Shown piece by piece: positions 36,706-48,071 of a stretch of 64,000 nucleotides of DNA (positions within the stretch are counted from its first letter, which is position 1; every line of letters starts with the position of its first letter). The position numbers were made by a program, and so were the translations under genes. The notes below the pieces were generated by a model, which was not told the origin of the DNA, did not search any database, and saw nothing but the letters and a program-made list of their open reading frames with translations. The stretch covers positions 28,611 to 92,610 of the forward strand of contig JALCNW010000008.1 of NCBI GenBank assembly GCA_022649305.1, given 5' to 3'. The DNA comes from Enterobacter sp. (GTDB taxonomy: Bacteria; Pseudomonadota; Gammaproteobacteria; Enterobacterales; Enterobacteriaceae).

Positions 36706-37191
36706 ATGTCGCAATTGACCCACATTAACGCCGCTGGCGAAGCCCATATGGTGGATGTTTCCGCCAAGGCAGAAACGGTGCGCGAAGCGCGCGCGGAAGC
36801 GTTTGTTACCATGCTGCCAGAAACGCTGGCGATGATTATCGACGGCAGTCATCACAAAGGTGATGTTTTTGCGACTGCGCGTATCGCGGGCATTCAGGCT
36901 GCGAAACGGACCTGGGATCTTATCCCGCTTTGCCATCCGCTGATGTTAAGCAAAGTTGAAGTGAATCTGCAGGCGCAGCCCGAACACAGCCGCGTGCGTA
37001 TTGAATCACTGTGCCGCCTGACGGGGAAAACCGGTGTTGAAATGGAAGCGCTCACGGCGGCTTCCGTCGCAGCGTTAACCATCTACGATATGTGCAAAGC
37101 GGTGCAAAAAGATATGGTGATTGGCCCGGTTCGCCTGCTGGCGAAAAGCGGTGGGAAATCAGGCGATTTTAAGGCAGGTAGCCATGATTAA
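36706..37191 (+). CDS. moaC: Cyclic pyranopterin monophosphate synthase MoaC
   Basis: With MoaA forms cyclic pyranopterin monophosphate. 161 residues. Markers: [20 protein letters not shown] at about 16, [14 protein letters not shown] around 74, [20 protein letters not shown] around 112 and [18 protein letters not shown] at the C-terminus with its catalytic Lys. Starts two bases after moaB and overlaps moaD by eight bases. Confidence 0.97.
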   Translation: MSQLTHINAAGEAHMVDVSAKAETVREARAEAFVTMLPETLAMIIDGSHHKGDVFATARIAGIQAAKRTWDLIPLCHPLMLSKVEVNLQAQPEHSRVRIESLCRLTGKTGVEMEALTAASVAALTIYDMCKAVQKDMVIGPVRLLAKSGGKSGDFKAGSHD

Positions 37192-37429
37192 GGTGCTGTT
37201 TTTTGCGCAGGTTCGCGAGCTGGTCGGCACCGATAGCCTGACGCTGGAACCCGCGTTCGATAACGTCGAAACGCTACGTGCGCACCTCGCCGCCCAGAGC
37301 GACCGATGGGCGCTGGCGCTGGAACAGGGCAAGCTGCTAGCCGCCGTCAACCAGACGTTGGTTGAGTTCAGCCATCCTATTGCACCGGGCGATGAGGTGG
37401 CATTTTTCCCGCCGGTAACAGGAGGTTGA
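37184..37429 (+). CDS. moaD: Molybdopterin synthase sulfur-carrier subunit MoaD
   Basis: An 81-residue ubiquitin-fold protein ending in the essential Gly-Gly (FFPPVTGG), where MoeB adenylates and a thiocarboxylate is formed. The ATG at 37184 ([20 protein letters not shown]) lies inside the end of moaC, so translation is coupled. Confidence 0.96.
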   Translation: MIKVLFFAQVRELVGTDSLTLEPAFDNVETLRAHLAAQSDRWALALEQGKLLAAVNQTLVEFSHPIAPGDEVAFFPPVTGG

Positions 37430-37431
37430 TC

Positions 37432-37884
37432 GTGTCTGAAACGCGTATTGTCGTTGGACCTGAACGCTTTAGCGTCGGAACAGAATATACCTGGCTTGCA
37501 GAGCGCGATGAAGACGGTGCGGTAGTGACTTTTACCGGCAAAGTCCGTAATCACAATCTGGGCGAGAGCGTAAAGGCGCTGACCCTTGAACACTATCCTG
37601 GCATGACTGAGCGCTCGCTGGCGGAGATTGTGGATGAATCACGAAGCCGCTGGCCGCTGGGTCGCGTGACCGTCATTCACCGCATCGGTGAAATGTGGCC
37701 GGGTGAAGAAATTGTCTTTGTCGGCGTGACCAGCGCGCATCGAAGTAGCGCATTTGCGGCGGGTGAGTTCATTATGGATTATCTTAAAACCAAAGCACCG
37801 TTCTGGAAGCGTGAAGCCACGCCGGAAGGCGAGCGTTGGGTTGAGTCGCGCGACAGCGATAAAGAAGCGGCCAGCCGCTGGTAA
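37432..37884 (+). CDS. moaE: Molybdopterin synthase catalytic subunit MoaE
   Basis: Transfers sulfur from MoaD to cyclic pyranopterin monophosphate to make molybdopterin. 150 residues from a GTG at 37432 behind AGGAGG (MSETRIVVGPERFSVGTEYT). The family signature TFTGKVRNHNLGESVKALTL, VTVIHRIGEMWPGEEIV and the active Lys in MDYLKTKAPFWKREA are present. End of moaABCDE. Confidence 0.96.
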   Translation: MSETRIVVGPERFSVGTEYTWLAERDEDGAVVTFTGKVRNHNLGESVKALTLEHYPGMTERSLAEIVDESRSRWPLGRVTVIHRIGEMWPGEEIVFVGVTSAHRSSAFAAGEFIMDYLKTKAPFWKREATPEGERWVESRDSDKEAASRW

Positions 37885-37943
37885 TCGTTATGGCGCGTAT
37901 GTGTTAGTCTTATAGAGAATTTCCACTTAATCAGGAGTGAATC

Positions 37944-38651
37944 ATGGACCGATTTCCGCGTTCCGATTCGATAGTGCAGCAGACCCGTACGGGATTGCAG
38001 ACGTATATGGCGCAGGTTTACGGCTGGATGACGGTCGGGTTGTTGCTAACCGCGTTTATCGCGTGGTACGCAGCGAACACCCCTTCGCTGATGATGTTTA
38101 TCTTCTCCAGTAAGATCACCTTCTTTGGGCTGATCATTGCCCAACTGGCGCTGGTGTTTGTACTGTCTGGCCTGGTGCAAAAGCTCAGTGCGGGCATGGC
38201 GACTACGCTATTTATGCTCTATTCAGCGCTCACCGGGCTAACGCTTTCCAGCATATTTATCGTTTATACCTACTCATCTATCGCCAGTACTTTTGTGGTT
38301 GCAGGCGGGATGTTTGGTGCAATGAGCCTCTATGGCTACACCACCAAACGCGATCTGAGCGGATTCGGTAACATGCTGTTTATGGCGCTGATTGGTATCG
38401 TTCTGGCGTCCTTGGTGAACTTCTGGCTGAAAAGCGAAGCGCTGATGTGGGCAGTGACCTATATCGGGGTGATCGTCTTCGTCGGCTTAACCGCCTACGA
38501 CACGCAGAAGCTGAAAAACATCGGTGAGCAAATTGACGTTCGTGACACATCAAACCTGCGCAAATACGCCATCCTTGGCGCGCTGACGCTGTATCTGGAC
38601 TTCATTAACCTGTTCCTGATGCTGCTACGGATATTTGGTAATCGTCGTTAA
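37944..38651 (+). CDS. ybhL: YbhL, Bax-inhibitor-1/TMBIM family inner-membrane protein
   Basis: A 235-residue protein with seven hydrophobic helices and the family signature in the last third, VTYIGVIVFVGLTAYDTQKL, followed by DFINLFLMLLRIFGNRR. The family includes calcium or proton leak channels; the E. coli protein has no firm function. It is preceded by AGGAGTGA and followed by a repeat element. E. coli has ybhM next; it is absent here. Confidence 0.93.
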   Translation: MDRFPRSDSIVQQTRTGLQTYMAQVYGWMTVGLLLTAFIAWYAANTPSLMMFIFSSKITFFGLIIAQLALVFVLSGLVQKLSAGMATTLFMLYSALTGLTLSSIFIVYTYSSIASTFVVAGGMFGAMSLYGYTTKRDLSGFGNMLFMALIGIVLASLVNFWLKSEALMWAVTYIGVIVFVGLTAYDTQKLKNIGEQIDVRDTSNLRKYAILGALTLYLDFINLFLMLLRIFGNRR

Positions 38652-38657
38652 TCTTTT

Positions 38658-38706
38658 TGCCCTCACTCTAACCCTCTCGCTGTGGGGGAGGGCCGAGGTG
38701 AGGGCA
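38658..38706. repeat. Enterobacterial intergenic palindromic repeat
   Basis: TGCCCTCAC...ACCCTCTC / GGGAGGG...GTGAGGGCA forms a long imperfect palindrome between the convergent ybhL and ybhN. This 'CCCTCACCCTAACCCTCTCC' type of element is common between genes in Enterobacter and relatives and can act as an mRNA-stabilising or terminating structure. Confidence 0.75.
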
Positions 38707-38731
38707 TCAGATCGCACCCCACCCGACACCA

Positions 38732-39694
38732 TCACTTCGCCATTGCCTTCTCGTTTTTGGCCCGCAGTTTTTTCGCGCGGCTTTCCAGTAGCAGATAACA
38801 GACTGTCGCCAGCGCCAGCGGCAAGAAGTAATACAGCATACGATAGGCCAGCAGTGCCGCAATGATGGTGCCGTGCGAAACATGTTCGCCTGCCAGCAGG
38901 GCGATGAATACCGCTTCCAGTACCCCAATTCCCGCCGGAATATGGACAATCACCCCCGCGATACTGCTCACCAGTAGCACGCCCAGCACGAAGAAATAGT
39001 TAATATCCTCGCCAATCAATAGCCAAATAATCGCACCCATGGCCATCCAGTTGGCGCTGGAAATCACCATTTGCAGCAGGGCGAATTTCCAGGTCGGCAG
39101 GACCAGTTTTTGCCCTTTGAAGGTCATATGGCGTCGTCTGGCGAAAGCGCAGGCCCACAGATAGGCGGCGATCATCACCAGCAATACGATGCCCATAATC
39201 TGAAGCGTTGATTCGTCGATATACCAGTGCGCAGGCAACTGGACCACGCCGAAAGTAAAGATAACCCCCCCGAGCAAGATATAGCCCAGCCAGTTAGTGG
39301 TAATGCTCAGCGAGAAGATTCGGGTGATCGTGCTGCTCGGCAGCCCGAGCCGTGAATAAAGCCGGTAGCGCATCCCAATGCCGCCGACCCAGGTACTCAG
39401 CGTCAGGTTGAATGCGTAGCAGATAAACGATACCAGCATCACCTGGCGTTTCGCGAGCTTGTGTCCACAGTATGCGCGCCCCAGCAGGTCATAACAGCCA
39501 TAGAGCAGATAGCTCAGAATAACCAGGCCGACCGCGCTTAGCAGCGCGACGCGGTCGTAATTGCGAATGACCTTCCAGACCTCTTCCCAGTCTACTTTTT
39601 GCGCGTATACCACCAACAGGACCGCAACGGCGATGAAAAACAGCCAGGTCAGAATTTTTTTAGCCAGACGCCAGCGAGGATGCGATTTGCTCAT
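38732..39694 (-). CDS. ybhN: YbhN, UPF0104 family inner-membrane protein
   Basis: A 320-residue protein with about eight hydrophobic segments, of the lysylphosphatidylglycerol-synthase transmembrane (AglD/UPF0104) family. Markers: LSTWVGGIGMRYRLYSRLGL and VHIPAGIGVLEAVFIALLAG. The stop of clsB is shared with its start region (39694), so ybhP-clsB-ybhN is one operon. In E. coli YbhN helps or accompanies cardiolipin handling, but no biochemical function is proven. Confidence 0.93.
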   Translation of the reverse strand: MSKSHPRWRLAKKILTWLFFIAVAVLLVVYAQKVDWEEVWKVIRNYDRVALLSAVGLVILSYLLYGCYDLLGRAYCGHKLAKRQVMLVSFICYAFNLTLSTWVGGIGMRYRLYSRLGLPSSTITRIFSLSITTNWLGYILLGGVIFTFGVVQLPAHWYIDESTLQIMGIVLLVMIAAYLWACAFARRRHMTFKGQKLVLPTWKFALLQMVISSANWMAMGAIIWLLIGEDINYFFVLGVLLVSSIAGVIVHIPAGIGVLEAVFIALLAGEHVSHGTIIAALLAYRMLYYFLPLALATVCYLLLESRAKKLRAKNEKAMAK

Positions 39695-40935
39695 TATGGC
39701 TTCACTCCCGTGTTTTCGGCTTCAACGCGATCCTGGGTTTCCATTTCGGGCTGCACCGGAGCTGGCACCAGCGCAAGCTTCGGCGTATGGGCAGGAAGCC
39801 AGCCCACGAGTGCCGGGAAATGGCGCAGGAAGTGGAACACCACTACGCTTTTGGTGAGGTTCCACCAGGTGCGTTTCGGCACCATCGAATCATCCACCCG
39901 CACACAGTCGCGGGCGATAATGCCGTTGAGATTATCCCGCAGCGTTTGATTGAACTCCCGATCGTGGACGATAAGATTTGCTTCCAGATTCAAAGACAGG
40001 CTGAGGGGATCGAGATTGCTGGAGCCGACGGTAGCCCAGTGATCGTCCATTATCGCCACCTTGCCGTGTAGCGGGCGACGACGATATTCGTAAATCTGTA
40101 CGCCGCCTTTCACCAGATAATCGTACAGCAGCCGCGCGCCAACGGTGACAATCGGCATGTCCGGCTCGCCCTGAACGATCAGTTTGACCCGCACGCCGCG
40201 TCGTGCTGCATTGCGCATCGCATGCAGGAGACGATAGCCCGGGAAGAAATAGGCATTAGCAATAATCACCTCGCGTTTGGCGTTCGCCAGCATCTTCAGA
40301 TAGTGGCGCTCAATGGCATCGCGATGGTCTGCGTTATCGCGCCAGATAAACAGCGCCTGTGCCTCGCCGGGTTTGTGGTTCTCCTCCGGGCGGTGACGAC
40401 GTTTCCACCAGCGACGTGCAGCAGGCTGGCCTGGTAGATTTTCCAGCTCGAAGAGTAAAATATCCTGGACCACTGGGCCTTCCACGCGTACCGCGTAATC
40501 CTGCTTCGCTTCCGGGCCGTAATCGGACATATGTTCATCGGAATAGTTAATGCCGCCGACAAAGGCGACGCTATCATCAATGACCACTATCTTACGGTGC
40601 ATGCGGCGAAAGACGTTGGTGCGCATCCCCAGCAGAGGAGGGCGCGGATCGTAATAGCGGAAAACCACGCCTGCCGAGGTTAATTCATTGACGAATTCAT
40701 CGCTCAAGTCGGGTGAACCGTAGCCGTCGAGCAACACTTCGACGGTGACGCCGCGCTGGGCGGCGCGCAATATCGCCTCGTGGAGCTGGCGACCTACGCC
40801 GTCCTCGAACCAGATAAAGGTTTCCAGGATCACTCTGTGTTGCGCTTTGCCGATGGCGGCGAAGACTGCGGGATAATACTCATCGCCGTTTTCCAGGAGC
40901 GTAATCCGATTTCCTTCTTGCCATGAACATTTCAT
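39694..40935 (-). CDS. clsB: Cardiolipin synthase B
   Basis: Phospholipase-D-superfamily enzyme that makes cardiolipin from phosphatidylglycerol. 413 residues with two HKD motifs: [20 protein letters not shown] at about 113 and [20 protein letters not shown] at about 291. Overlaps ybhP upstream by four bases and ybhN downstream by one base. Confidence 0.96.
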   Translation of the reverse strand: MKCSWQEGNRITLLENGDEYYPAVFAAIGKAQHRVILETFIWFEDGVGRQLHEAILRAAQRGVTVEVLLDGYGSPDLSDEFVNELTSAGVVFRYYDPRPPLLGMRTNVFRRMHRKIVVIDDSVAFVGGINYSDEHMSDYGPEAKQDYAVRVEGPVVQDILLFELENLPGQPAARRWWKRRHRPEENHKPGEAQALFIWRDNADHRDAIERHYLKMLANAKREVIIANAYFFPGYRLLHAMRNAARRGVRVKLIVQGEPDMPIVTVGARLLYDYLVKGGVQIYEYRRRPLHGKVAIMDDHWATVGSSNLDPLSLSLNLEANLIVHDREFNQTLRDNLNGIIARDCVRVDDSMVPKRTWWNLTKSVVVFHFLRHFPALVGWLPAHTPKLALVPAPVQPEMETQDRVEAENTGVKP

Positions 40936-41693
40936 AAGTGGATCTCCGCACTTAAAGGGGCATGGTCGGACAGATGACGCCAGGTGCGCAGTACCAGCGC
41001 GCTCGGGCTGCTGGCATGGGCGTTTTTGACGTAAATCCGGTCAAGGCGCAGCACCGGAAAGTTCACCGGAAAGGTTCGCGCCGGACGGCCGTGGGCGCGG
41101 GTAAAGATTTCATCCAGCCCTGCTTTTGCCTTCAACGGGTGATTAGCACGTTGACGCCAGTCGTTAAAATCGCCTGCCACCACCACGGGTTCACCTTCCG
41201 GCAGCGCATTGACCCAATTTGCCATCATTTGCAGCTGTGCCTGTCGGTGCGCTTCGCGTAAGCCCAGATGCACGCAGCCGACGTGAACAGGGAAGGCAAG
41301 CTCAGGTGGGGCGATTCGACAGTAAAGCAGCCCGCGTTTTTCGCTTTCGCCCACTGACACGTCATGATTTTCATAATGTTCGATAGGGAAGCGAGACAGC
41401 ACGGCATTGCCGTGATGCCCTTCGGGATAGACCGCGTTGCGCCCGTAGGCATAGTCGCTCCACATGGTATCGGCCAGAAACTCGTAGTGCGTCGTGTCCG
41501 GCCAGTTCTCCACATGCATGGGGTGGATTTCATGCGCACCCATCACTTCCTGCAGGCAGACAATATCCGCGCCGACGGTGCGTACCGCATCGCGCAGCTC
41601 GGGTAAAATGAAGCGGCGGTTAAATGCCGTGAAGCCTTTGTGTGTGTTGATCGTCAATATTTTTAATGAAAAATGCCGGGTTTGTTGGGTCAT
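40932..41693 (-). CDS. ybhP: YbhP, endonuclease/exonuclease/phosphatase family protein
   Basis: A 253-residue protein of the DNase-I-like metal-dependent hydrolase fold: [36 protein letters not shown] and the terminal SDHAPLSAE with the catalytic Asp-His pair. The substrate is unknown; its place in the clsB operon suggests a phospholipid-related phosphodiesterase, which is inference. Confidence 0.93.
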   Translation of the reverse strand: MTQQTRHFSLKILTINTHKGFTAFNRRFILPELRDAVRTVGADIVCLQEVMGAHEIHPMHVENWPDTTHYEFLADTMWSDYAYGRNAVYPEGHHGNAVLSRFPIEHYENHDVSVGESEKRGLLYCRIAPPELAFPVHVGCVHLGLREAHRQAQLQMMANWVNALPEGEPVVVAGDFNDWRQRANHPLKAKAGLDEIFTRAHGRPARTFPVNFPVLRLDRIYVKNAHASSPSALVLRTWRHLSDHAPLSAEIHL

Positions 41694-41826
41694 ATGCTCC
41701 TGCCAGCGTCACTATCCTGATGAAAATAAAGTGTAGTCGGCGTCACAAAAAGATGCGGTGTTACGGAATTTTCCGTAAAGTGCGGTACTCTGAACTAGCA
41801 GAGAAATATCCTTCAGGAGAGAAGCC

Positions 41827-42237
41827 ATGAAGTGGCAACAACGCGTTCGTGTCACAACTGGCCTCAGTTGCTGGCAGATAATGTTGCATTTACTGGTCGT
41901 GGCAGTACTGGTAATGGGCTGGATGAGCGGCTCACTGGTGCATGTCGGCTTGGGGTTATGCGTGATGTATGGCGTTACCGTGCTGTCGATGCTGTTTTTA
42001 CAGCGTCACCATGAAGCGCGTTGGCGTGAAGTGGGTGATGTGCTCGAAGAGCTCACCACCACCTGGTATTTTGGTGCCGCCATGATTGTTTTGTGGCTAT
42101 TGTCGCGCGTATTGCAAAACAACCTGCTGCTGGCCCTGGCGGGCCTGGTTATTCTGGCAGGTCCCGCGATTGTGTCGTTACTGACCAAAGAGAAAAAGCT
42201 AAGCGATATTGCGTCTAAACATCGCGTACGCCACTGA
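41827..42237 (+). CDS. ybhQ: YbhQ, small inner-membrane protein
   Basis: A 136-residue protein with four hydrophobic segments ([18 protein letters not shown] and so on), starting after AGGAGAG. Function unknown; the E. coli gene is at the same locus. Its 3' end overlaps the convergent ybhR by 39 bases. Confidence 0.92.
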   Translation: MKWQQRVRVTTGLSCWQIMLHLLVVAVLVMGWMSGSLVHVGLGLCVMYGVTVLSMLFLQRHHEARWREVGDVLEELTTTWYFGAAMIVLWLLSRVLQNNLLLALAGLVILAGPAIVSLLTKEKKLSDIASKHRVRH

Positions 42238-43305
42238 ACCCGTCGTGGCCGCTATGACCAGTAGCGGCCACAAGCTTCCCCATACGATATCCAGACTCGC
42301 ATCCTTCAGATAAATTTGCTTTGTGATATCCGTAAAGTGTCGTATCGGGTTTACCCACGTTAAATCCTGTAACCAGACCGGCATGTTCTCTACCGGCGAG
42401 ACGTAGCCCGACAGCAAAATCGCGGGCATCATAAACACAAACACCCCGATAAATGCCTGCTGCTGCGTGGAGCACAGCGCGGAAATCAGCAGACCGAATC
42501 CCACCAGCGATAACCCGTATATCAGCATCGTAAAGTAAAACAGCGCCAGCGATCCGGCGAACGGAATTTGATACGCCCAGATGCCAATCCCCAGCACAAT
42601 ACTGGCCTGGAAGGTGGCAACAATCAGCGCGGGAACCGCTTTACCGACAAAAATTTGCCAGGTCGCCAGCGGTGAAACCAGCAGTTGATCGAGCGTGCCT
42701 TGTTCGCGCTCGCGGGCAACGGACAATGAGGTCACGATCATCACGCCAATGGTGGTGATCATGGCGATGAGCGAGGGCACCACAAACCATTTGTAATCCA
42801 GATTCGGGTTGTACCAGTTGCGAACGACCAGCTCGCTGTTATTCGGTTTCGCTTTGCCCTGCATTAACTCCTGCTGGTAATCCTTCACCACCTGCTGCAA
42901 ATAATTCGCCGCAATCTGCGCGCTATTGGAGTTACGCCCATCAAGAATCAGCTGCATTGGCGCGGTCTGGAAGGTATCCAGATTGCGGGAGAAATCTGCC
43001 GGGAAGCGCACCAGAAGCAGCGCTTTTTGCGTGTCGATGGTGGGCTTGATCTCCTGTGGGCTCTTGAGCAACAGGACGTGAGTGAAGGCTTTAGCACGAG
43101 CAAAACGCTGGGTCAGCTCCACCGAATGCTTGCCGTTGTCTTCGTTGTATACCGCAATGGTGGCGTTAGTGACCTCAAGCGTGGCGGCAAACGGGAAAAG
43201 CAGCACCTGAATGAGCACCGGCACAACCAGGATCGCGCGGGTCTGCGGTTCGCGCAGCAGCGATTGCAGCTCTTTACGGATTAATGTCCAAAGACGATAA
43301 AACAT
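42199..43305 (-). CDS. ybhR: YbhR, ABC-2 type efflux permease
   Basis: A 368-residue permease with one N-terminal helix, a large periplasmic loop and five C-terminal helices, as in ABC-2 drug exporters. The coupling region [20 protein letters not shown] is typical. Forms the YbhG-YbhFSR transporter with the neighbouring genes and is last in the cecR operon. Confidence 0.95.
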   Translation of the reverse strand: MFYRLWTLIRKELQSLLREPQTRAILVVPVLIQVLLFPFAATLEVTNATIAVYNEDNGKHSVELTQRFARAKAFTHVLLLKSPQEIKPTIDTQKALLLVRFPADFSRNLDTFQTAPMQLILDGRNSNSAQIAANYLQQVVKDYQQELMQGKAKPNNSELVVRNWYNPNLDYKWFVVPSLIAMITTIGVMIVTSLSVAREREQGTLDQLLVSPLATWQIFVGKAVPALIVATFQASIVLGIGIWAYQIPFAGSLALFYFTMLIYGLSLVGFGLLISALCSTQQQAFIGVFVFMMPAILLSGYVSPVENMPVWLQDLTWVNPIRHFTDITKQIYLKDASLDIVWGSLWPLLVIAATTGSVAYAMFRRNIA

Positions 43306-43314
43306 AACCTCTCC

Positions 43315-44448
43315 TTAATCCAAACGCCGTTTGGTCTTCATCCACGTCAGGCCGATAAACATCACTGCCGACGCCATCAAAAACAGAATATTGACCACTA
43401 ATACTGACGCAATATTCCCCGCCAGAAACAGGCTTTGCAGCGTATTCACAAAATAGCGGGCCGGGATAATGTAGGTCACCGCGCGGATCACGGCGGGCAT
43501 ACTGTCTATCTGGAAGATAAAGCCCGACAGCATGATTGAGGGCAGGAAAGCCGCGTTCAGCGCCACCTGCGCGGCGTTAAACTGGTTGCGGGTGATGGTG
43601 GATATCAACAGCCCCATCCCGAGCGTACTGAGTAAAAACAGGCTCGTTATCAGGAACAACAGAATCAGCGAGCCGCGATAGGGCACGTTGAGGATAAACA
43701 CCGATACCAGCATGCAGAGCAGCATGGCCAGCATGCCGAGGAAATAATAGGGGATGAGCTTGCACAGCAGCAGTTCCACGCGGGTGACTTCGGTTGACAG
43801 CAGCGCCTCCATCGTACCGCGCTCCCATTCACGCGCGATCACCAGCGAAGTCAGGATAGCGCCGATCACCGTCATGATAATGGTCACCGCGCCGGGGATA
43901 ATAAAATGCTGGCTGATGGCGGCGGGGTTAAACCAGTAGCGGGTTTGCACATCGATTAAGGGTTCAAATTTCTCACCCCGATCCTCGGCGCGCTGCATTT
44001 GCCACAGCTGCCAGATACCTTCCGCATAGCCCTGCACAAAGTTGGCGGTATTCGGTTCGCTGCCGTCGGTGATGACCTGAATGGGCGCGTCGTTTCCGGC
44101 TCGCGCCATGTTGGCATCAAAATCAACGGGAATGACGATTAACCCGCGAATACGCCCGGCCTGCATCTTCTGAATCAGCTCCTGCCGATTATCGCTGATA
44201 GTCGCATCGATATAAGGGGAGCCGGTCATTGCATGGGTAAAGTCGAGCGCGTCTTTGCTCTGTTGTTCCAGCAAAATCCCCACTCGCAGCTTGCTGGAAT
44301 CGAGGTTAATACCGTAGCCAAAGATGAACAACAGCAGCAACGGGATCACCACGGCAATGAGCCAACTGCTGGGATCGCGGACGATTTGCCGTGTCTCTTT
44401 GACGCACAGGGCGCGCACCCGGCGCCAGGAAATCGCCTTAATGCTCAT
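43315..44448 (-). CDS. ybhS: YbhS, ABC-2 type efflux permease
   Basis: Second permease of the YbhFSR exporter, 377 residues from the ATG at 44448 ([20 protein letters not shown]). Topology is as in ybhR, with [20 protein letters not shown] as the coupling region. A start six bases upstream is possible. Overlaps the end of ybhF by 11 bases. Confidence 0.95.
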   Translation of the reverse strand: MSIKAISWRRVRALCVKETRQIVRDPSSWLIAVVIPLLLLFIFGYGINLDSSKLRVGILLEQQSKDALDFTHAMTGSPYIDATISDNRQELIQKMQAGRIRGLIVIPVDFDANMARAGNDAPIQVITDGSEPNTANFVQGYAEGIWQLWQMQRAEDRGEKFEPLIDVQTRYWFNPAAISQHFIIPGAVTIIMTVIGAILTSLVIAREWERGTMEALLSTEVTRVELLLCKLIPYYFLGMLAMLLCMLVSVFILNVPYRGSLILLFLITSLFLLSTLGMGLLISTITRNQFNAAQVALNAAFLPSIMLSGFIFQIDSMPAVIRAVTYIIPARYFVNTLQSLFLAGNIASVLVVNILFLMASAVMFIGLTWMKTKRRLD

Positions 44449-46177
44449 CGGCATGCTCCTTATCCCAGTCGTTGATCAAGGTGATAAAAGCCTGTTCCAT
44501 GGTCGGATCTTGCTGTTCATCGTCGGCGGCCTGCGCTTTTAAATCGTCCGGGGTGCCGTGGGCGATAAGCTTGCCGCGATACACCAGCCCGATGCGGTCG
44601 CAATACTCGGCTTCATCCATAAAGTGGGTGGTGACCATCACGGTGACGCCTTTTTCCACCATGCTGTTGATATGCAGCCAAAATTCACGGCGAGTAATGG
44701 GATCGACGCCGGAAGTGGGTTCGTCGAGAAACAAAATATCCGGCTCGTGCATCAGCGAACAGGCCAGCGCCAGCCGTTGTTTAAAGCCGAGGGGCAGTTC
44801 ATCGGTAGCGTGAGAGGCAATCGATGTCAGGCCGAACGCCTCGCTCATGCGGGCGATTTTCTCATCCTGCGCGCGCCCTCGCAGGCCGTAAACGCCAGAG
44901 AAAAAGCGCAGGTTTTGCTCAACCGTCAGGTTGCCGTACAGCGAGAATTTCTGCGCCATATAACCCAGATGCTGGCGCGCTTTACCGGAGCTGACCTTCA
45001 GATCCATCCCCAACACCAGCGCTTTGCCTGCGGTGGGCACCAGCAGGCCGCACATCATCTTAAAGGTGGTAGATTTCCCTGCACCGTTTGGGCCGAGCAG
45101 ACCAAAAATCTCCCCGCGTTTTACCGCGAAGTTGACGTTATCGGTCGCGGCAAAATCGCCGAATTTTTTGGTGAGCGATTTTGCTTCAATGACCGTTTCG
45201 TCGGGCTGGCCCTCCACGGTGTGCAGGATGGCGGCAAGCGGTGACTCCGAAGTGCCCGCACCGCCGAGCAGATCGATAAACGCATCTTCAAAGCGCGGCG
45301 CTGTCTCTTCGATCTCGATTTCCGGCATGTCTTTCGCAGTGCGAATATCGTCAGGAGTGGCCTCTTTTTTGAGGATAATCCGCACCGAGCGGCCCTGAAT
45401 CATACCGTCGCTGACCTGAGGGAGCCTTAAAACGCGCTGCAATAATTTGCGGTTGGTGACGTCCGGGCTGTGCAGTAAAAAGCAACGCCCGGCCATTCCT
45501 TGCGTGAGTGCCGTGGGTTCACCCTGGTACAGCAGTTCCCCTTCGTTCATCAACAGCACGTCCCGGCACTGTTCGGCTTCATCGAGATAGGAGGTGCTCC
45601 AGAGGATAAGCATCCCGTCGCCCGCCAGCTCATGAACCATTTGCCATAGCTCGCGGCGAGAAATAGGGTCAACGCCGACACCGGGTTCATCCAGCAGCAA
45701 TACCTTTGGTTCGCCCACCAGCGTGCAGGCCAACCCCAGTTTTTGCTTCATACCGCCAGAAAGTTTACCCGCCAGCCTGCCGGTAAACGGCCCAAGCGAA
45801 GTGAACTCCAGCAGACGTGCGAAGGTCTTTTTACGCTGCTCACCGGTGACGCTGCGCAAATCCGCGTACAGATTAAGATTCTCCATCACCGTCAGATCTT
45901 CGTATAACCCAAATTTCTGCGGCATGTAGCCGAGTATGGCGTGCAGTTCACTGTCGTTTTTGATCGGATCAAGCCCCAGCACGCAGGCGCTGCCCTCGTC
46001 AGGCTTGAGCAGGCCTGCGAGCATCCGCATAAGCGTCGTTTTCCCCGCGCCGTCTGGCCCTACCAGCCCCGTCACGTAGCCTTTCTGCAAGGTACAGTTG
46101 AGTGGGGCGACTGCGGGTTTGTCCATTCCCGCAAAACGTTTGACCAGCTCGTTTAACTGGATAACCGCATCATTCAT
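44438..46177 (-). CDS. ybhF: YbhF, tandem ABC ATPase of the YbhGFSR exporter
   Basis: A 579-residue protein with two full ATP-binding cassettes. Walker A motifs GPDGAGKTT (about 37-45) and GPNGAGKST (about 360-368); signatures [11 protein letters not shown] and the altered [12 protein letters not shown]; Walker [13 protein letters not shown] and [12 protein letters not shown]. Overlaps ybhG by eight bases. In E. coli the system exports cefoperazone, chloramphenicol and some cations; the substrates here are inferred. Confidence 0.96.
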   Translation of the reverse strand: MNDAVIQLNELVKRFAGMDKPAVAPLNCTLQKGYVTGLVGPDGAGKTTLMRMLAGLLKPDEGSACVLGLDPIKNDSELHAILGYMPQKFGLYEDLTVMENLNLYADLRSVTGEQRKKTFARLLEFTSLGPFTGRLAGKLSGGMKQKLGLACTLVGEPKVLLLDEPGVGVDPISRRELWQMVHELAGDGMLILWSTSYLDEAEQCRDVLLMNEGELLYQGEPTALTQGMAGRCFLLHSPDVTNRKLLQRVLRLPQVSDGMIQGRSVRIILKKEATPDDIRTAKDMPEIEIEETAPRFEDAFIDLLGGAGTSESPLAAILHTVEGQPDETVIEAKSLTKKFGDFAATDNVNFAVKRGEIFGLLGPNGAGKSTTFKMMCGLLVPTAGKALVLGMDLKVSSGKARQHLGYMAQKFSLYGNLTVEQNLRFFSGVYGLRGRAQDEKIARMSEAFGLTSIASHATDELPLGFKQRLALACSLMHEPDILFLDEPTSGVDPITRREFWLHINSMVEKGVTVMVTTHFMDEAEYCDRIGLVYRGKLIAHGTPDDLKAQAADDEQQDPTMEQAFITLINDWDKEHADEH

Positions 46178-47165
46178 GTCGTTCCCCGTCGTTAAACGTC
46201 ACGGTGACAGGCATCCCCTGGCGCAGCGCGTCGTCGGCATCGGTCACGATAATGCGCAGGCGATAAACCAGGTCGGTGCGCAGGTCCGGCGTTTCGACCG
46301 TTTTCGGGGTGAATTCAGCCGTGGGTGAAACAAAGCCCACCTTGCCGTGATACGGCTTGTCCGGGCGACCATCGGTATAAAGCAGCAGTTCGCGGCCCGG
46401 TTGCGCCTGGCTTAGATTAGGCTCATCAATGTATGCCCGTACCCAAACCGGACGGGTGAGGGAAAGGGTCAGCACCGTGCTACCCGCGCTTAACATGCTG
46501 CCGGGTTCGACGGCGCGAGTCATCAACGTGCCGTTGGATGGCGCGACCAGAACGGTGTCATGCAGATCGAGTTCCGCCTGTGCAAGCTGTGCCTGCGCCT
46601 GTTCGAGGTTGGCTTTCGCCTGCGCAATATCCTGCGGGCGATTACCGGTCTGGTACTGGCTGAGTTTGTCCTGAGCAGACTTCAACGTAGCCTGCGCCTG
46701 ATCGCGTGACGAACGGGCGTTTTCAAGATCGTTGGCAGAGACGGTGCGGCTTTTCCACAAACCCTGTTGGCGGTTATAGAAATTTTGGGCGTAGTCGTAA
46801 GCGGCCTGTGCCTGTTTAACGGCTGCTGCCGCCTGAGCAACTTCCTCTTCACGATAGCCCGCCAGCATCAGGTCATATTGCGCCTGGGCAACCGACACGC
46901 CTGCTTTGGCCTGCATCAGCGCATTTTCGTAAGGGGCCTTGTCCAGTTGGCCCAGCGTTTGCCCGGTTTTAATGGTATCGCCCTCGTCAACCGTAAGCGA
47001 CGCCAGGCGACCGCCTACGCGAAAGCTCATATTGACCGTTCGAATATCTACGTTGCCGTAGAGTGTAAGACCTCGATCCTGCTGGCTTTGATACCACAGC
47101 CAGCCACCGATTCCTGCGGCTAGCAGAACAACCACCGCCAGTATGACGACGACAGGTTTTTTCAT
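46170..47165 (-). CDS. ybhG: YbhG, membrane-fusion (HlyD-family) protein
   Basis: A 331-residue periplasmic adaptor with an N-terminal membrane anchor ([20 protein letters not shown]), a lipoyl-type strand segment [20 protein letters not shown], a long alpha-hairpin rich in Ala and Gln (residues 80-200) and a beta-barrel ([20 protein letters not shown]). It links YbhFSR to an outer-membrane channel. Overlaps cecR by four bases. Confidence 0.95.
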   Translation of the reverse strand: MKKPVVVILAVVVLLAAGIGGWLWYQSQQDRGLTLYGNVDIRTVNMSFRVGGRLASLTVDEGDTIKTGQTLGQLDKAPYENALMQAKAGVSVAQAQYDLMLAGYREEEVAQAAAAVKQAQAAYDYAQNFYNRQQGLWKSRTVSANDLENARSSRDQAQATLKSAQDKLSQYQTGNRPQDIAQAKANLEQAQAQLAQAELDLHDTVLVAPSNGTLMTRAVEPGSMLSAGSTVLTLSLTRPVWVRAYIDEPNLSQAQPGRELLLYTDGRPDKPYHGKVGFVSPTAEFTPKTVETPDLRTDLVYRLRIIVTDADDALRQGMPVTVTFNDGERHE

Positions 47166-47839
47166 GACTCCAGGCTCCTTAACGTTAAACCCTGCAGGAT
47201 CAGGTCGATATGACAGGTGATGACCTGACTAATCTGCTCAGCTTTATCCTCATCGAATTGTGTCCAGCCCGTACGCAACAAAATCGTTTCTCGTCCCAGG
47301 CGAAAAGCGAGGACCTGGCCGAGCAGGGCATGGGTATGCAAAATGGTTTCTGTATCATCAGGGTTGCGCCCGGTATAGGCCGCGATAAGCCGGGTCAAAT
47401 GCGCATGCATGGGGTCGATAACCCGATCGTGGACCAGTTGATAGGCGGCAGTGGGCGAAAGTTGCTCGCGTGAGATAAACTTACTCAGATTGAGCGTATC
47501 GTCGTGCGTCAGCAGCCGAATCATATTGTTGCAGGCGTCGAGGATCAGCGCCCGAATTGCAGCACGATCCGGTGTGGGATCGTCAAACAGCGCGGTGGCG
47601 GCTTCGACGTGCGTGTGGAATTGAGTCCCGATGAAATCGGCTATCCACTGGGCGCAGGCAAGATACAAATCTTCCTTCGAACCAAAGTAATAGGGAATGG
47701 CAGCGATGTTTTGCCCAGCCTGGGCCGCAATATCGCGGGTCGTGGCATGGAGTCCGTATTCGCCAAACTGCGCCAGTGCGGCGGCGATGAGCTGACTCTT
47801 GGCCTGTTCACCTTTGGTGGTTGTCGGAGTGGGATTCAT
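47162..47839 (-). CDS. cecR: CecR (YbiH), TetR-family regulator
   Basis: A 225-residue repressor. Residues 15-60 form the TetR helix-turn-helix ([39 protein letters not shown]). It is first in the cecR-ybhGFSR operon, with the permeases downstream, and in E. coli also represses rhlE. A perfect 20-bp palindrome at 47854-47873, between cecR and rhlE, is the likely operator for both. Confidence 0.95.
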   Translation of the reverse strand: MNPTPTTTKGEQAKSQLIAAALAQFGEYGLHATTRDIAAQAGQNIAAIPYYFGSKEDLYLACAQWIADFIGTQFHTHVEAATALFDDPTPDRAAIRALILDACNNMIRLLTHDDTLNLSKFISREQLSPTAAYQLVHDRVIDPMHAHLTRLIAAYTGRNPDDTETILHTHALLGQVLAFRLGRETILLRTGWTQFDEDKAEQISQVITCHIDLILQGLTLRSLES

Positions 47840-47853
47840 AACACCGTTAAAAG

Positions 47854-47873
47854 TTAATCAATCGATTGATTAA
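47854..47873. promoter_or_regulatory. Probable CecR operator
   Basis: TTAATCAATCGATTGATTAA is a perfect 20-bp palindrome just upstream of cecR, where a TetR-family autorepressor would bind. Divergent rhlE lies 199 bases further on. Confidence 0.75.
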
Positions 47874-48071
47874 GATTATGTATAAATTTTCACCTTGTCC
47901 AGTCGGTCGGAGCAATATTTCGCTGAGGAATCATCGAGGGATATTTTATGCGCCACGTCACAAAATCTGCTACACTCCGCTGCTTCGTGACATTGTGGTT
48001 TTTGTCCTACTCTTTTCGTCTTATCTCCCTGAAAACTACACCTGTGACGGTCGGGGCGGTTCGGAGTTTTT